A DNA stretch of 64,000 bases. It comes from Pseudomonas cremoricolorata (GTDB taxonomy: Bacteria; Pseudomonadota; Gammaproteobacteria; Pseudomonadales; Pseudomonadaceae). The position numbers and the translations under genes were made by a program. Shown in pieces: positions 1-8,929 of the stretch; position 1 is the first letter of the stretch; the number at the start of each line of letters is the position of its first letter. The notes below the pieces were generated by a model. The model did not search any database, was not told where the DNA came from, and saw nothing but the letters and a program-made list of their open reading frames with translations. The stretch lies in NCBI RefSeq assembly GCF_000759535.1, contig NZ_CP009455.1, positions 3,596,001 through 3,660,000 of the forward strand, in the 5' to 3' direction.

Positions 1-1224
1 ACCTTGCTCGCCAGCCTGCTGCTGGCCGCGGCGCTGGCATTGCCGGTGCTGCTCGATCACATGCTGGCAGGCTTGGGCCGCTGGGCGCGACGCCCGCTGG
101 CGCAGTGGTTCGTCGCCGACAGCCGGCAACAGTTGCCAGCGCTGAGCCTGGCGCTGATGGCCTTGCTCCTGGCGCTGGCCGCAAGCGTGGGCGTAGGCAG
201 CATGACCGAGGGCTTTCGCAACACCTTCAATGGCTGGCTGGAGCAACGCCTGTCGGCTGACCTGTACCTGACCCTGGGCGACAGCGATCAGGCGGCCAGC
301 ATCGACCAGTGGCTGGACCAGCAGGCTGCGGTGACCCTGCATTTGCCCACCTGGCGCAGCGAAATCCACGTGCAAGGCTGGCCGGCGCAGGTGCAAGGGG
401 TACTCGATGCGCCCTGGTATCGGCAGCACTGGCCGCTGCTCAGCCACACCGCCGATGCCTGGACGGCGCTGGGCGAGGGGCGCGGGGTGATGCTCAGCGA
501 ACAGCTGGCGCGGCGCCTGCATGTGGGGCTCGGCCAGCGCTTGAGTTTGCCGCTGCACCCGACCGTCAGCCTGAACGTGGTCGGTCTGTATGCCGACTAC
601 GGCAATCCCAAGGGCCATATCCTGCTCAACGCCGACTGGCTGCGCAGCCATTGGCCGCAGGCCAGCCTCAGTGGCATTGCGCTGACTGTCGCACCCGGGC
701 AGTTGTCGGCAGTGCAAGCGCAGTTGCGAGAACGTTTCGCCCTGGACGACAGCCGCATGGTCGAACAGGCCAGCCTCAAAGCCTGGTCCAGCGAGGTGTT
801 CAGCCGCACCTTCGCCGCCACCACTGCGCTCAATGGTTTGACCTTGGGCATCGCCGGGGTCGCCTTGCTGCTGGGCTTGCTGACCTTGGCCCAGAGCCGC
901 CTTGGCCAGTTGGCACCGCTGTGGGCGCTGGGTGTGTCGCGGCCCAGGCTGGTGCTGCTGGCGTTGGCCCAGACCCTGCTGCTCGCCACCTTGACCGTGC
1001 TGCTGGCCTTGCCGCTGGGCGTGTTGTTGGCCTGGTGCCTGGTGGCGATGGTCAATGTGCAGGCCTTCGGCTGGCGCCTGCCGCTGCAGGTGTTCCCGCT
1101 GCAGTTGCTGCAATTGGCCGGCCTTGGGCTGTTGACCAGCCTGCTGGCCAGTGCCTGGCCGCTGTGGCGATTGACGCGCCAGCGTCCGGTGGATCTGTTG
1201 AGGCAATTCAGTGATGAGCGCTAA
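1..1224 (+). CDS. FtsX-like ABC transporter permease, C-terminal part (5' end outside window)
   Basis: The reading frame is open from the first base, so the true start lies upstream. The visible 407 codons show hydrophobic segments near residues 1-20, 45-65, 275-300, 310-345 and 365-395, with a soluble stretch of about 200 residues between the second and third. This is the layout of the second half of a double-FtsX permease of the MacB/LolC/YbbP type. Such permeases work with an ATPase in the inner membrane and act on lipoproteins or other envelope substrates. The stop codon overlaps the start of the next gene by 11 bases, so the two are translationally coupled. Pairing with an AttH-like lipoprotein is a known gene association. 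The substrate is unknown. Confidence 0.85.
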   Translation, partial: TLLASLLLAAALALPVLLDHMLAGLGRWARRPLAQWFVADSRQQLPALSLALMALLLALAASVGVGSMTEGFRNTFNGWLEQRLSADLYLTLGDSDQAASIDQWLDQQAAVTLHLPTWRSEIHVQGWPAQVQGVLDAPWYRQHWPLLSHTADAWTALGEGRGVMLSEQLARRLHVGLGQRLSLPLHPTVSLNVVGLYADYGNPKGHILLNADWLRSHWPQASLSGIALTVAPGQLSAVQAQLRERFALDDSRMVEQASLKAWSSEVFSRTFAATTALNGLTLGIAGVALLLGLLTLAQSRLGQLAPLWALGVSRPRLVLLALAQTLLLATLTVLLALPLGVLLAWCLVAMVNVQAFGWRLPLQVFPLQLLQLAGLGLLTSLLASAWPLWRLTRQRPVDLLRQFSDER

Positions 1225-2293
1225 GGGATTGTGCAGTGTGCTGCTGGCGTTGGGCCTGAGCGCTTGCGATCAGCCCGCGGCACCGCCGGCCAGCTATGCA
1301 GGTCTCGGTCAGGACGCGGCAGCCTTTCGCCAGGTGCAGCGCGGCCAGCCGCTGGTGTTCCCGCGCGACCACGGCGCCCATGATGGCTTTCGCATCGAAT
1401 GGTGGTACGTCACCAGCAACCTGCACGACATGCAGGGCCGCGACTGGGGCGCGCAGTGGACGCTGTTCCGCTCGGCGCTGGGCCCTGGCGCGGAAACCGG
1501 CGACTGGAATAGTCCCAACCTGTGGATGGCCCATGCCGCGCTGACGGGACCGGACGGACACCAGTCGGCCGAACGGCTGGCCCGTGGCGGTATCGGCCAG
1601 GCCGGGGTGAGCACTGCGCCGTTTCGCGCCTGGATCGATGACTGGGTGCTGACGGGTGACCCGACCATCGCCCGGCTGAACATGCGCGCCCAGGGTGAGG
1701 GGTTCGCCTATGACCTCGATCTGTCCACCCAGCGCCCGCTGGTGCTGCACGGCGACGGTGGCTACAGCGAAAAATCCGGGCACGGTCAGGCCTCGTATTA
1801 CTACAGCCAACCGTTCTACCAGGTGAGCGGGGTGATCGAGCACGCCGGGCAGTGCCTGGCGGTACGCGGCAACGCCTGGCTCGACCGCGAGTGGAGCAGT
1901 CAGCCCCTGGCCGAGGGGCAGTCGGGCTGGGACTGGTTTTCCCTGCACCTGGACAGCGGCGCCAAGCTGATGCTGTTTCAGGTGCGCCAGGACAGCCAGG
2001 CGCCGTACCGCGCCGGCACCTGGATCGACGCCGATGGCCGCAGCCAGGCGCTGGCCGCCGAGCAGGTCGAGCTGCAGCCCTTGGCCTGGACCCGCCAGAG
2101 CGGCGGCCAGCGCGTACCGACCCGCTGGCGGGTGCAGGTCGCTGGCAAAGGCGTGGATGTCGAGGTGCAGGCGCTGCAGCCCAGGGCCTGGATGAATACC
2201 CGCTTCGCCTATTGGGAAGGGCCGCTGCAGATACAGGGCAGCAGCGGCGGGCGGGGATACCTGGAGATGACCGGTTACGATCCTGAGCGCTAG
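1214..2293 (+). CDS. AttH/CrtC-family lipocalin-like lipoprotein
   Basis: A 359-residue protein with a lipoprotein signal peptide: the lipobox LSAC places the lipidated cysteine at residue 18. The mature part begins with the EWWYVTSNL block typical of the AttH / carotenoid 1,2-hydratase family, a two-domain lipocalin-like fold, and keeps further family blocks such as WLDREWSSQP. I chose the ATG at 1214 over the GTG at 1211 because it gives the cleaner signal peptide. The gene overlaps the permease upstream, so the pair probably forms an envelope ABC system whose ATPase lies before the window. Whether it is an enzyme or a carrier cannot be told from sequence. Confidence 0.85.
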   Translation: MSAKGLCSVLLALGLSACDQPAAPPASYAGLGQDAAAFRQVQRGQPLVFPRDHGAHDGFRIEWWYVTSNLHDMQGRDWGAQWTLFRSALGPGAETGDWNSPNLWMAHAALTGPDGHQSAERLARGGIGQAGVSTAPFRAWIDDWVLTGDPTIARLNMRAQGEGFAYDLDLSTQRPLVLHGDGGYSEKSGHGQASYYYSQPFYQVSGVIEHAGQCLAVRGNAWLDREWSSQPLAEGQSGWDWFSLHLDSGAKLMLFQVRQDSQAPYRAGTWIDADGRSQALAAEQVELQPLAWTRQSGGQRVPTRWRVQVAGKGVDVEVQALQPRAWMNTRFAYWEGPLQIQGSSGGRGYLEMTGYDPER

Positions 2294-2298
2294 ACGTC

Positions 2299-2673
2299 TC
2301 AGATCCACACGTCGTTAGTCGCCGTGCGTTCGCCACCTTCATGGCCGGTGTTGAGTACCCCGCGCGGCTCGATCATCAGCAGGCGCGCCTCGCCTTCGGC
2401 GGCGGTGCGGTGGCTGATACCGCGCGGCACCACGAACAACTCGCCGGGCGCGACGTACACCGGCCCGTGCTCGAAGTCGATGCGCAGGGTGCCGTCGAGG
2501 ACGATGAAGGCTTCGTCGGTTTCCGGGTGGTCATGCCAGATGAATTCGCCTTCGATGCGCACCACCTTGAACTGGTAGTCGTTGAGTTCGGCGATCACCC
2601 GGGGTGACCATTGCCGATCGATCAGTCCGGCTTTGTGCAGCGGGTTGACTGGAACGGGTACGGGCGTGTTCAT
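2299..2673 (-). CDS. Cupin-domain protein
   Basis: A 124-residue single-domain cupin. Motif 1 is seen as HDHPETDEAF with glycine-rich turns, giving a metal site of two histidines and a glutamate, and motif 2 as the PRGISHRT block supplying the last histidine. Such small cupins are isomerases, dioxygenases or sugar-binding proteins, and sequence alone does not decide. It lies 76 bases downstream of an AraC regulator on the same strand and may be co-transcribed. It ends 5 bases from the convergent lipoprotein gene. Confidence 0.8.
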   Translation of the reverse strand: MNTPVPVPVNPLHKAGLIDRQWSPRVIAELNDYQFKVVRIEGEFIWHDHPETDEAFIVLDGTLRIDFEHGPVYVAPGELFVVPRGISHRTAAEGEARLLMIEPRGVLNTGHEGGERTATNDVWI

Positions 2674-2749
2674 GGGGCGTCCTCATCGGTTTGCAGTGAG
2701 GCGCCAGAGTAGACAGGCCGCGACGACCATTCTTGTACGATCCTGCAAG

Positions 2750-3565
2750 TCAGGCGCGCAGGCGCTGCAACCAGCGCGCCGGCGGAACGCCATAGGCGCG
2801 GGTGAAGTAGCGAGTCATGTGGCTCTGGTCGTGAAAGCCTGCAGCCAGCGCGGCGTCGACCAGGCTGAAACCGTCGAGCAGCATTGCCCTGACCCGATCC
2901 AGCCGGCGCAGGGTGACGTAGCGGTAGGGACTGGTGCCGTACAGCGCACGAAAGTCGCGCGACAGGCTCCAGCGTTCGCGGCCACTGACCTGCTCCAGCG
3001 CCTCCAGGGTGATGTCCTGCTCGGCATGTTCGAGGATGAACCCGCGCGCGCGCTCGGCCGCCTGGTAGTCCGGGCGCTTGCGCCCGCGCGGCTTGCCGGC
3101 GACCACGCGCAGGGCCACTGCCAGGTCGTACAGCGCGTCCTGTTCTTCCAGAGCCTGCAACGGATGCTCCAGGGCCTGCACGAAGACCTGGCTGGCGCAG
3201 CGCAGGCGCAGGTCGTCGGACAGCCCACCACGAATGTACGGCAGCGTCTCGCCGCCCAGCGCCTGCTGAATCGAGGCCGGGTCGATATAGGCCATGCGAT
3301 AGCGAAAGCCTGCTGCGCTGCCGGCCATGCCGTCGTGCAGTTCATCCGGGTGCAGCACCATGGTGGCGCCCGGCAGGCTGTGGCGCAGCGCACCGCTGTA
3401 GTGAAAGCTCTGCACTCCGGCCAGGGTCTGGCCAATGGCGTAGGTGTCGTGGCGATGGGGGTCGTACCCATGCCCGCCGAACCAGGCCTCGATACGCTCG
3501 ATGCCGCCAGGCGGGCTGTGGCGTCGGACCCAGTCATGGGGCGAGGGAAGGGCGTGATCGCTCAT
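2750..3565 (-). CDS. AraC-family transcriptional regulator
   Basis: A 271-residue protein. The N-terminal half has the HRHDTYAIG block of AraC sensing domains (cupin fold), and the last 100 residues hold two helix-turn-helix units, the second with the usual GFHDQSHMTRYF signature. The ATG at 3565 is preferred over an upstream TTG at 3580 because a GAG purine block lies just before it. The product should bind DNA in response to a small molecule. The only same-strand neighbour is the downstream cupin gene, which is a plausible but unproven target. Confidence 0.85.
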   Translation of the reverse strand: MSDHALPSPHDWVRRHSPPGGIERIEAWFGGHGYDPHRHDTYAIGQTLAGVQSFHYSGALRHSLPGATMVLHPDELHDGMAGSAAGFRYRMAYIDPASIQQALGGETLPYIRGGLSDDLRLRCASQVFVQALEHPLQALEEQDALYDLAVALRVVAGKPRGRKRPDYQAAERARGFILEHAEQDITLEALEQVSGRERWSLSRDFRALYGTSPYRYVTLRRLDRVRAMLLDGFSLVDAALAAGFHDQSHMTRYFTRAYGVPPARWLQRLRA

Positions 3566-3854
3566 GGGACGTCTCGGCAAACGTTGGGAGGTAGCGGGCG
3601 AGCAGACGGTTTACCGCAGCGCCGCTAATTAGCCAAGTCGCTCGTGCGTCGGTCGCCACGAGTCAGGGCAAATGCCGGTCTTGGAGGGCTACAGCCGGGC
3701 CACTCGCTTGAGTGTTTATCAGCCGTTTGAAGCACGCAAGCGGATGGCCATGTCGCCGAGCTGCCTTCCGCTCGTCGCTTCATCATTAGGCAGCTTGAAG
3801 GTTTAACAGAGTCTGGCTAATAGTGAGCACATTGCCAGGGGGAGGCTGTAAGAA

Positions 3855-4052
3855 ATGCAACAGCGATTCGTCATCGTGCCGGCATTGCCGAAGGAAAAGG
3901 ATGTGATTCAGCGCAAGACCACGGTCTGGAGTGGTGTTTCAACGGCGCGCTTCGATCTCTACGACAATCTGGAAAAACAGCGCCTGACGCTGAGCCTGCA
4001 AAGCCGCCCCGATGCCGAGGCGGAGTGCTCCAGACGCAATTGTGCAGGGTGA
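3855..4052 (+). CDS. Small hypothetical protein, doubtful
   Basis: A 65-codon frame that starts 9 bases after a good ribosome-binding sequence (GGGGGAGG). The protein is polar with a charged middle (around KEKDVIQRKTT) and no signal peptide or membrane segment. I do not recognise a family. It sits in otherwise gene-poor DNA: 3566-3854 holds nothing I can name, and the repeat mosaic begins just after its stop. The good ribosome-binding site and ordinary composition favour a real gene or a gene remnant. Lack of neighbours and the short length argue against. Confidence 0.4.
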   Translation: MQQRFVIVPALPKEKDVIQRKTTVWSGVSTARFDLYDNLEKQRLTLSLQSRPDAEAECSRRNCAG

Positions 4053-4260
4053 GCGGATCTCTGACCGCAGCCGCTCAGCGCCAGGATCGGCAATGACGCC
4101 AGCATTAGATCCTTGCCAGCGACTGCTGCGATGGCCCAGGCGCGTGATGGCTCTTGTACATCAATCATCAAGGCGCCACTATCCGTAAACACCTGAATAT
4201 CCCTAGGCTCACCCGCTCAGAATTGATCGGTAGATCGACATCGATGCTGATGGGCGTTAC

Positions 4261-4965
4261 ATCGCAGGTTTCGCCTTGCGGCGACCGACTTTTGGGGGCA
4301 AAAGTCGGCAAAACCCTGTGCTCCACTAGCCGGCCCTACACTACGCTGCGCTCCGTTTCGGGTTCCCTGCGTTCCGGCACTCTTCGGGCCAGCGCGGGCA
4401 AGGGTTGCTACGCAACCCTAACACCTCGCGTCCTCGGCTGCGCCTCGGGTGCGCTTCGCGCACGGCCCTACGAGTACCGGAACGAAGGCCGGCTACAGTC
4501 GCGATCGGTGTCGCCTGAGCGATCTGTGTACAAAAAGCGCTTTGCCGATGTTGTTGCGGGCAGTCAGGTAGATTTCGACAAGTTCACGACTCTATTAGTC
4601 CGGCCGCAGCCGCTCAGCCTCGTGACGCCAGCACCAGATACTCGCCAGCGACAGCTGCGATGTCCCAAGCGCGTTAACGCTTTTGTACCTCAATCGTCCA
4701 GACGCCACAGATCGCGACTGTAGCCGGCCGGAGCGTAGGTGTTCGAAGGGGCGTGCGCGTCAGCGCACCCGAGGCGCAGCCGAGGACGCGAGGTGTTAGG
4801 GTTGCGCAGCAACCCTTGCCCGCGGCGCCCCGTAGAGCACCGGAGCGCAGGGGACCCGGAACGGAGCGCAGCGCAGTGCAGGGCCGGCTAGTGGAGCACG
4901 GCGGTTTTGCATCCTTTTGCCCGTGAGACGGACCTGCGCAAAAGGATGTCGCCGCAGGCGAAACA
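4261..4965. repeat. Large inverted-repeat (foldback) element, copy A
   Basis: The left arm (about 4261-4512) and the right arm (about 4705-4965) are imperfect inverted complements of each other, about 250 bases each, and enclose a loop of about 195 bases. The loop is bounded by CAGTCGCGATCGGTGT on the left and the inverted form ending ATCGCGACTG on the right. The left arm carries a hairpin with arms CCGACTTTT and AAAAGTCGG (4285-4308). The right arm carries one with arms CATCCTTTTGC and GCAAAAGGATG (4910-4948). No transposase gene is present. Confidence 0.8.
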
Positions 4966-5077
4966 GCGGTCCTGAAGCCAACGAATCTCTACAGGTCATA
5001 GCGTTGGCCCTCTACCCGGAAGCACATGAATATCCTTAGGCTCACTCGCTCAGGATTGATCAGTAGATCAGTAGATA

Positions 5078-5274
5078 CAGTCGCGATCTGTGTACAAAAA
5101 GCGCTTTGCCGATGCTGTTGCGGTCAGTCAGGTGGATTTCGACAAGTTCACGACTCAAATATGCCCGGTCGCATCCACTCAGCTTTGTGGTCGGCATCGG
5201 CGCGAGAACTGCGATGGTCCACGCGCGCAAAGGCTCTCGTACATCAATCATCTAGGCACCACAGATCGCGACCG
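5078..5274. repeat. Solitary loop module of the foldback element
   Basis: The sequence matches the central loop of copies A and B1-B3, including the stretch reading TGTACAAAAAGCGCTTTGCC and the boundary repeats CAGTCGCGATCTGTGT and its inverted partner ACAGATCGCG. The long arms are missing apart from a short GGCTAGTGGAGC remnant on the right. It contains the longest intact version of a 63-codon minus-strand frame (5060-5251) that is broken in other copies. Confidence 0.65.
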
Positions 5275-5334
5275 TCGCTGGCTAGTGGAGCGCGCAGCGC
5301 CTGTGCCGGCTGCGGCGCGCCAAAGCGCGTCGAT

Positions 5335-6486
5335 CTAGATCGGATAGTGCTTGAGCTCGCGGGCGATCAGCAGCCGCTGAATTTCGCTGGAGCCTTCGTA
5401 GATCTGCGTGATGCGCGCGTCGCGGTAGTAGCGCTCGACCGGATAATCTTCCAGATACCCATACCCGCCGTGCACCTGAATGGCCATGGAACACACCCGC
5501 TCGGCCATTTCCGAGGCGAACAGCTTGGCCTGCGAGGCCTCTGACAGGCACGGCTTGCCAGCACTGCGCAGGCGCGCGGCATGCAGAATCAGCAGGCGCG
5601 CAGCATTGACCTGGACCTGCATGTCGGCCAGCAGGTTGGCGATGCTCTGGTGTTCGTTGATGGGCTTGCCGAACTGCACCCGCTCACGGGCGTATACCAG
5701 CGCAGCCTCGAACGCTGCCCGGGCAATGCCCAGGGCCTGGGCCGCGATGCCGATACGCCCGCCTTCCAGGTTCGACAAGGCAATCGCCAAGCCTTTGCCG
5801 CGCTCACCCAGCAGGTTGCCCGCGGGAATGTGGCAGTCGTCCAGGCTCACTGCGCAGGTGTCGCTGGCGCGGATGCCCATCTTGTGTTCGCTGCGCTCGA
5901 CCTTGAAGCCAGGGTTGTCGGTCGGAACCAGAAATGCCGACAGGCCTTTCTTGCCAAGCTCAGGGTCAGTCACGGCGAAGACGATCGCCAGCCCCGCCCG
6001 CCGTGCATTGCTGACGAACTGCTTGGCGCCATTGAGCACCCATTGATCACCCACGCGCTCGGCACGGGTGCGCAGGTTGTGCGCTTCCGAGCCGGCTTGC
6101 GGTTCGGTCAGGCAGAAACAGCCGATCACCTCACCGCTGGCCAGGCGCGGCAGCCATGCCTGTTGCTGCTCGGCGCTGCCATAGGCCAGCAGCGGACCAC
6201 AGCCGACCGAGTTGTGGATGCTCATCAGCGCGCCGGTGGCGCCATCGCCGACCGAGATTTCCTCGACTGCCAAGGCGTAGGCGACATAGTCGGTGTAGCT
6301 GCCGCCGTGCTCCTCAGGCACGACCATGCCCAGCAGGCCCAGCTCACCCATGCTGCGCACCACACCGTCGTCGATCCACGCGGCTTTCTCCCAGGCCTGG
6401 GCGTGGGGGGCGATTTCGTTGCGGGCGAAATCGCGCGCCATGTCGCGGATCATGATCTGCTCTTCGTTCAGTTCCAGGTCTTGCAT
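5335..6486 (-). CDS. Acyl-CoA dehydrogenase, short/branched-chain type
   Basis: A 383-residue flavoprotein of usual length for the family. The start ATG at 6486 follows a GGGAGG ribosome-binding site; the frame extends further upstream without support. The FAD and substrate block [13 protein letters not shown] and the C-terminal YEGSSEIQ block with the catalytic-base glutamate are both present. It would oxidise a short or branched acyl-CoA such as isobutyryl-CoA, passing electrons to ETF. The gene before it encodes a 3-hydroxyisobutyryl-CoA hydrolase 14 bases away, which points to the valine pathway. The exact substrate is an inference from this neighbour. Confidence 0.88.
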   Translation of the reverse strand: MQDLELNEEQIMIRDMARDFARNEIAPHAQAWEKAAWIDDGVVRSMGELGLLGMVVPEEHGGSYTDYVAYALAVEEISVGDGATGALMSIHNSVGCGPLLAYGSAEQQQAWLPRLASGEVIGCFCLTEPQAGSEAHNLRTRAERVGDQWVLNGAKQFVSNARRAGLAIVFAVTDPELGKKGLSAFLVPTDNPGFKVERSEHKMGIRASDTCAVSLDDCHIPAGNLLGERGKGLAIALSNLEGGRIGIAAQALGIARAAFEAALVYARERVQFGKPINEHQSIANLLADMQVQVNAARLLILHAARLRSAGKPCLSEASQAKLFASEMAERVCSMAIQVHGGYGYLEDYPVERYYRDARITQIYEGSSEIQRLLIARELKHYPI

Positions 6487-6500
6487 GGCTGCCTCCCGGC

Positions 6501-7571
6501 TCACAGGCCGTCGAAGAATCGGTTGACCTGCGCCGCCGTCACGTCGGAGGGGCGTGGCGGGTTCCAGCGTGGCTGTTTGTCCTTGTGGATGATCAGCGCA
6601 CGCACGCCTTCGATGATGTCGCCATGGGCGAACCACTGGCGGTCGACGTGCAGTTCCTGGGCGAAGCAGTGTTCCAGGTTCAACTGCCGACCGCGGCGCA
6701 GCAGCTCCAAGGTGACGGCCATGGCCAGCGGCGAGCGCTGTTCCAGCAGCTCAGCGGTGGCCAGCGCCCAGTCATGGCTGTTGCCGAGGTTGACCTCACG
6801 CAGTTGCTCGATGATGGAGGGGATGTCGGGTTGGGCGAAATAGTGATCGATGGCCGGTCGCAGTTCGGCCAGCGGCGGCGCGTCGAGGATCTGCTGGCCA
6901 AGGCTGGCGAGCAGGCCTTGCAGGTCTTTGAGCGGATGGTCGCCGAAGTGCAGTTGATCGAGGCCGCTGTCCAGTGCTGGCAGCGCTTCGCTGTGCAGGT
7001 ACCAGTCGGCCAGACCGCAGTACAGCGCATCGGCCGCGCCGATCTGATTACCGCTGACGCCCAGGTAGATGCCCAACTCGCCGGGCAGGCGCGAGAGGAA
7101 ATAGCTGCCGCCGACATCCGGGAAGTAACCGATGCCCACTTCCGGCATGCCCAGCCGGCTGCGTTCGGTGACGATGCGCAGATCACAGCCCTGGGCCAGG
7201 CCCATGCCACCGCCCAGGGTGAAGCCGTCCATCAGCACCATGAGCGGTTTGGGATAGCGATGCAGGGTCAGGTCAAGGGCGTATTCCTCGACGAAGAACG
7301 TTTCGTGCAGGGTATCGCCGGCCTTGTAGCTGTCGTGCAGCGAGCGGATGTCGCCGCCGGCGCAGAAGCCCTTGGGTCCTTCACCGCGCAGCATCACGGC
7401 CAGCACCTGCGGATCATTGCGCCAGGCGTCGAGTTGCCTTTTCAGGCTGCGCACCATGTCCAGGGTCAGCGCGTTGAGCCCGGCGGGGCGATTGAGGGTG
7501 AGGTGGCCGATGCGGTTGCGCACCGTCGCCAGCACTTGGCTGGCCTGCAACGGTGGAGTGGACGCGGTCAT
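6501..7571 (-). CDS. 3-hydroxyisobutyryl-CoA hydrolase (enoyl-CoA hydratase family)
   Basis: A 356-residue crotonase-fold protein. The oxyanion-hole blocks [11 protein letters not shown] and [10 protein letters not shown] are clear, as is the [20 protein letters not shown] block that separates 3-hydroxyisobutyryl-CoA hydrolases from true hydratases. Its length also fits hydrolases (about 350) better than hydratases (about 260). It would free 3-hydroxyisobutyrate from CoA in valine breakdown. The ATG at 7571 follows GGGAGATCACC. It is the first gene of a two-gene unit with the acyl-CoA dehydrogenase. Confidence 0.87.
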   Translation of the reverse strand: MTASTPPLQASQVLATVRNRIGHLTLNRPAGLNALTLDMVRSLKRQLDAWRNDPQVLAVMLRGEGPKGFCAGGDIRSLHDSYKAGDTLHETFFVEEYALDLTLHRYPKPLMVLMDGFTLGGGMGLAQGCDLRIVTERSRLGMPEVGIGYFPDVGGSYFLSRLPGELGIYLGVSGNQIGAADALYCGLADWYLHSEALPALDSGLDQLHFGDHPLKDLQGLLASLGQQILDAPPLAELRPAIDHYFAQPDIPSIIEQLREVNLGNSHDWALATAELLEQRSPLAMAVTLELLRRGRQLNLEHCFAQELHVDRQWFAHGDIIEGVRALIIHKDKQPRWNPPRPSDVTAAQVNRFFDGL

Positions 7572-7784
7572 GGTGATCTCCCTGCCTTGTTATTGATTGT
7601 TCCGAATGAAACCGGTGGTCCGGCGGCGCAGAGTAGCAGGCCGATGCTGGCACGCGCATTTGCGCCACACAATCGATAAATATGCAGTGGATTCATGCAG
7701 ATTTGCCTTGCAAACGGCTGCTGCCGCTTGCGGGTGTGACCGTGTGGGGAGGGGGATTGCTCATGCTGGGCCTGCGTTGCAGGC

Positions 7785-7812
7785 TTGTAGGCGCGGCGTC
7801 AGCCGCGAAAAG
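7785..7812. repeat. REP-like short palindrome
   Basis: The sequence TTGTAGGCGCGGCGTCAGCC followed by GCGAAAAGC resembles the short extragenic palindromes common in P. putida, with stem GCGGC/GCCGC. It lies between the end of the exopolysaccharide operon and the hydrolase gene and may help end transcription or protect RNA ends. Only a single unit is visible. Confidence 0.4.
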
Positions 7813-7831
7813 CTCGAAGCTGCATGAACAG

Positions 7832-8926
7832 TCAGCGCATTGCACGCAGGCGCGGTTTGATCCATTGCCAACTGCGCAGCGCCAGCCCCAGGCAGATGCC
7901 GCTCGGGCGCCAGCTGCAGCAACTCAGGCGCCAGTGCGCGATGCTGGCGCTCTGGCGTTCGTGCAACTGATGGCTGGAATTGTCCAGGCTCACCCGCGAG
8001 GCGTCGATGTGCTGCCAGCCGGCCTCCAGGCCCCAGCGGATCAGTTCATCGAGCAGCACGCGACCACTGCCTAGTTCGCGATACTCCGGGCAGAAGGCCA
8101 GGTTGTAGTCATAGACCCGGCCGCGCTCCAGCAAGCCCAGGCGGTAGCTGATGCAGCGACCGTCCAGCTCCAGCAGCACCAGACACACCATGCCCTGTTC
8201 GGCCAGGGCGCGCAGCGCCTGGTACATCCACAGCCTGCGTTGCGGGCCGGAAAAAATCCCCACTTCATCGTCACCTTTCCAGCTGGCTGCTTCCACCGCG
8301 CTGATGGCGTCGAGCAGGGCGTCGATGTTGCTCGCGTCGGCCAGCACCCGGCGCTGCACCGCGCCGCAAGCGGTAATGCGTTTGCGCGCACGGCGCAATT
8401 TGTAACGCGGGTCGCCGCTCACTTCCTGGGCATCGGCAGCGCTGATCTGGTGCACCGGCACGCGGCACGCCAGGCGCCGCTCGAAAGTCGAGCTGCGCCG
8501 CGCCCAGCATGCCAGCCATGGCGTACTGGCCTGGGCATCGGGGATTTCGTTCAGTTGCAGCACGGCGTGCGGCAGGTGCCGGCGGATCGCGCGCAGGGCC
8601 TGCGCGGCAGCCGCGGCGGGCAGCTCGTTGAGCAGGCCGATGCGGTCGCTCAGTGGATAGCCCAAGTGGCGCACCACCGCCAGGCGCACCGGGCCGAACG
8701 CCTCACGGCTGTGTACCAGCGGCAGACACATTCGCAACTGCTCGCCCTGCCAGCCGAGCAGGACGGCCAGGCGCTGGCCAGGTTGCAGCGCCTGTTCGGC
8801 CGCGTGCAGCCAGCCCAGGTGATTGAACGGGGTGCTGGCCGCCAGTCGCTGGCGCAGCGCCTCGTAGTGCTCGGCAGGAAAGCTCGGGTCAAGGAGCGAG
8901 GCGCACCAGCGCAGTTCGATGGCCAT
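7832..8926 (-). CDS. BioF2-like / GNAT acyltransferase of the exopolysaccharide operon
   Basis: A 364-residue protein with the layout of the Acetyltransf_6 family: an N-terminal degenerate GNAT-like part and a C-terminal part with the blocks YNLAFCPEYRELGSGRVLLDELI and the basic RYKLRRARKRI segment. Family members transfer acyl groups to sugars or work in polysaccharide biosynthesis. It is the last gene of the operon and starts 3 bases after the preceding GNAT gene. It could decorate the exopolysaccharide with acyl groups, but donor and acceptor are not visible in the sequence. Confidence 0.75.
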   Translation of the reverse strand: MAIELRWCASLLDPSFPAEHYEALRQRLAASTPFNHLGWLHAAEQALQPGQRLAVLLGWQGEQLRMCLPLVHSREAFGPVRLAVVRHLGYPLSDRIGLLNELPAAAAAQALRAIRRHLPHAVLQLNEIPDAQASTPWLACWARRSSTFERRLACRVPVHQISAADAQEVSGDPRYKLRRARKRITACGAVQRRVLADASNIDALLDAISAVEAASWKGDDEVGIFSGPQRRLWMYQALRALAEQGMVCLVLLELDGRCISYRLGLLERGRVYDYNLAFCPEYRELGSGRVLLDELIRWGLEAGWQHIDASRVSLDNSSHQLHERQSASIAHWRLSCCSWRPSGICLGLALRSWQWIKPRLRAMR

Positions 8927-8929
8927 GTT

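Larger units (their letters stand above)
4060..5334. repeat. Mosaic of modular inverted-repeat elements between two genes
   Basis: This gene-free stretch is built from the same modules seen at 30241-32640. In order it holds a partial loop module (about 4062-4175), a linker with ACCTGAATATCC and GATCGGTA motifs, a complete arm-loop-arm element (4261-4965), a second linker, and a loop module whose arms are almost gone (5078-5274). The last module runs to within bases of the stop codon of the acyl-CoA dehydrogenase gene. Open frames here differ between copies and match the repeat, so I do not call genes. Confidence 0.8.

Noticed and set aside
1211..1213. GTG start for the AttH-like lipoprotein
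   Set aside because: The ATG one codon later gives the same signal peptide and is the stronger start codon.
2582..3628. A 348-codon plus-strand frame opposite the AraC gene
   Set aside because: Its composition is that of an antisense shadow (Gln, Ala, Arg-rich), there is no ribosome-binding site or family pattern, and the AraC protein on the other strand is clear.
4154..4723. A 189-codon frame in the repeat mosaic
   Set aside because: It runs across arm, hairpins and loop of the foldback element, and the equivalent frames in copies B1-B3 are broken or in other frames.
5581..6843. A 420-codon plus-strand frame opposite the acyl-CoA dehydrogenase
   Set aside because: Shadow of a well supported gene. 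No recognisable motif.
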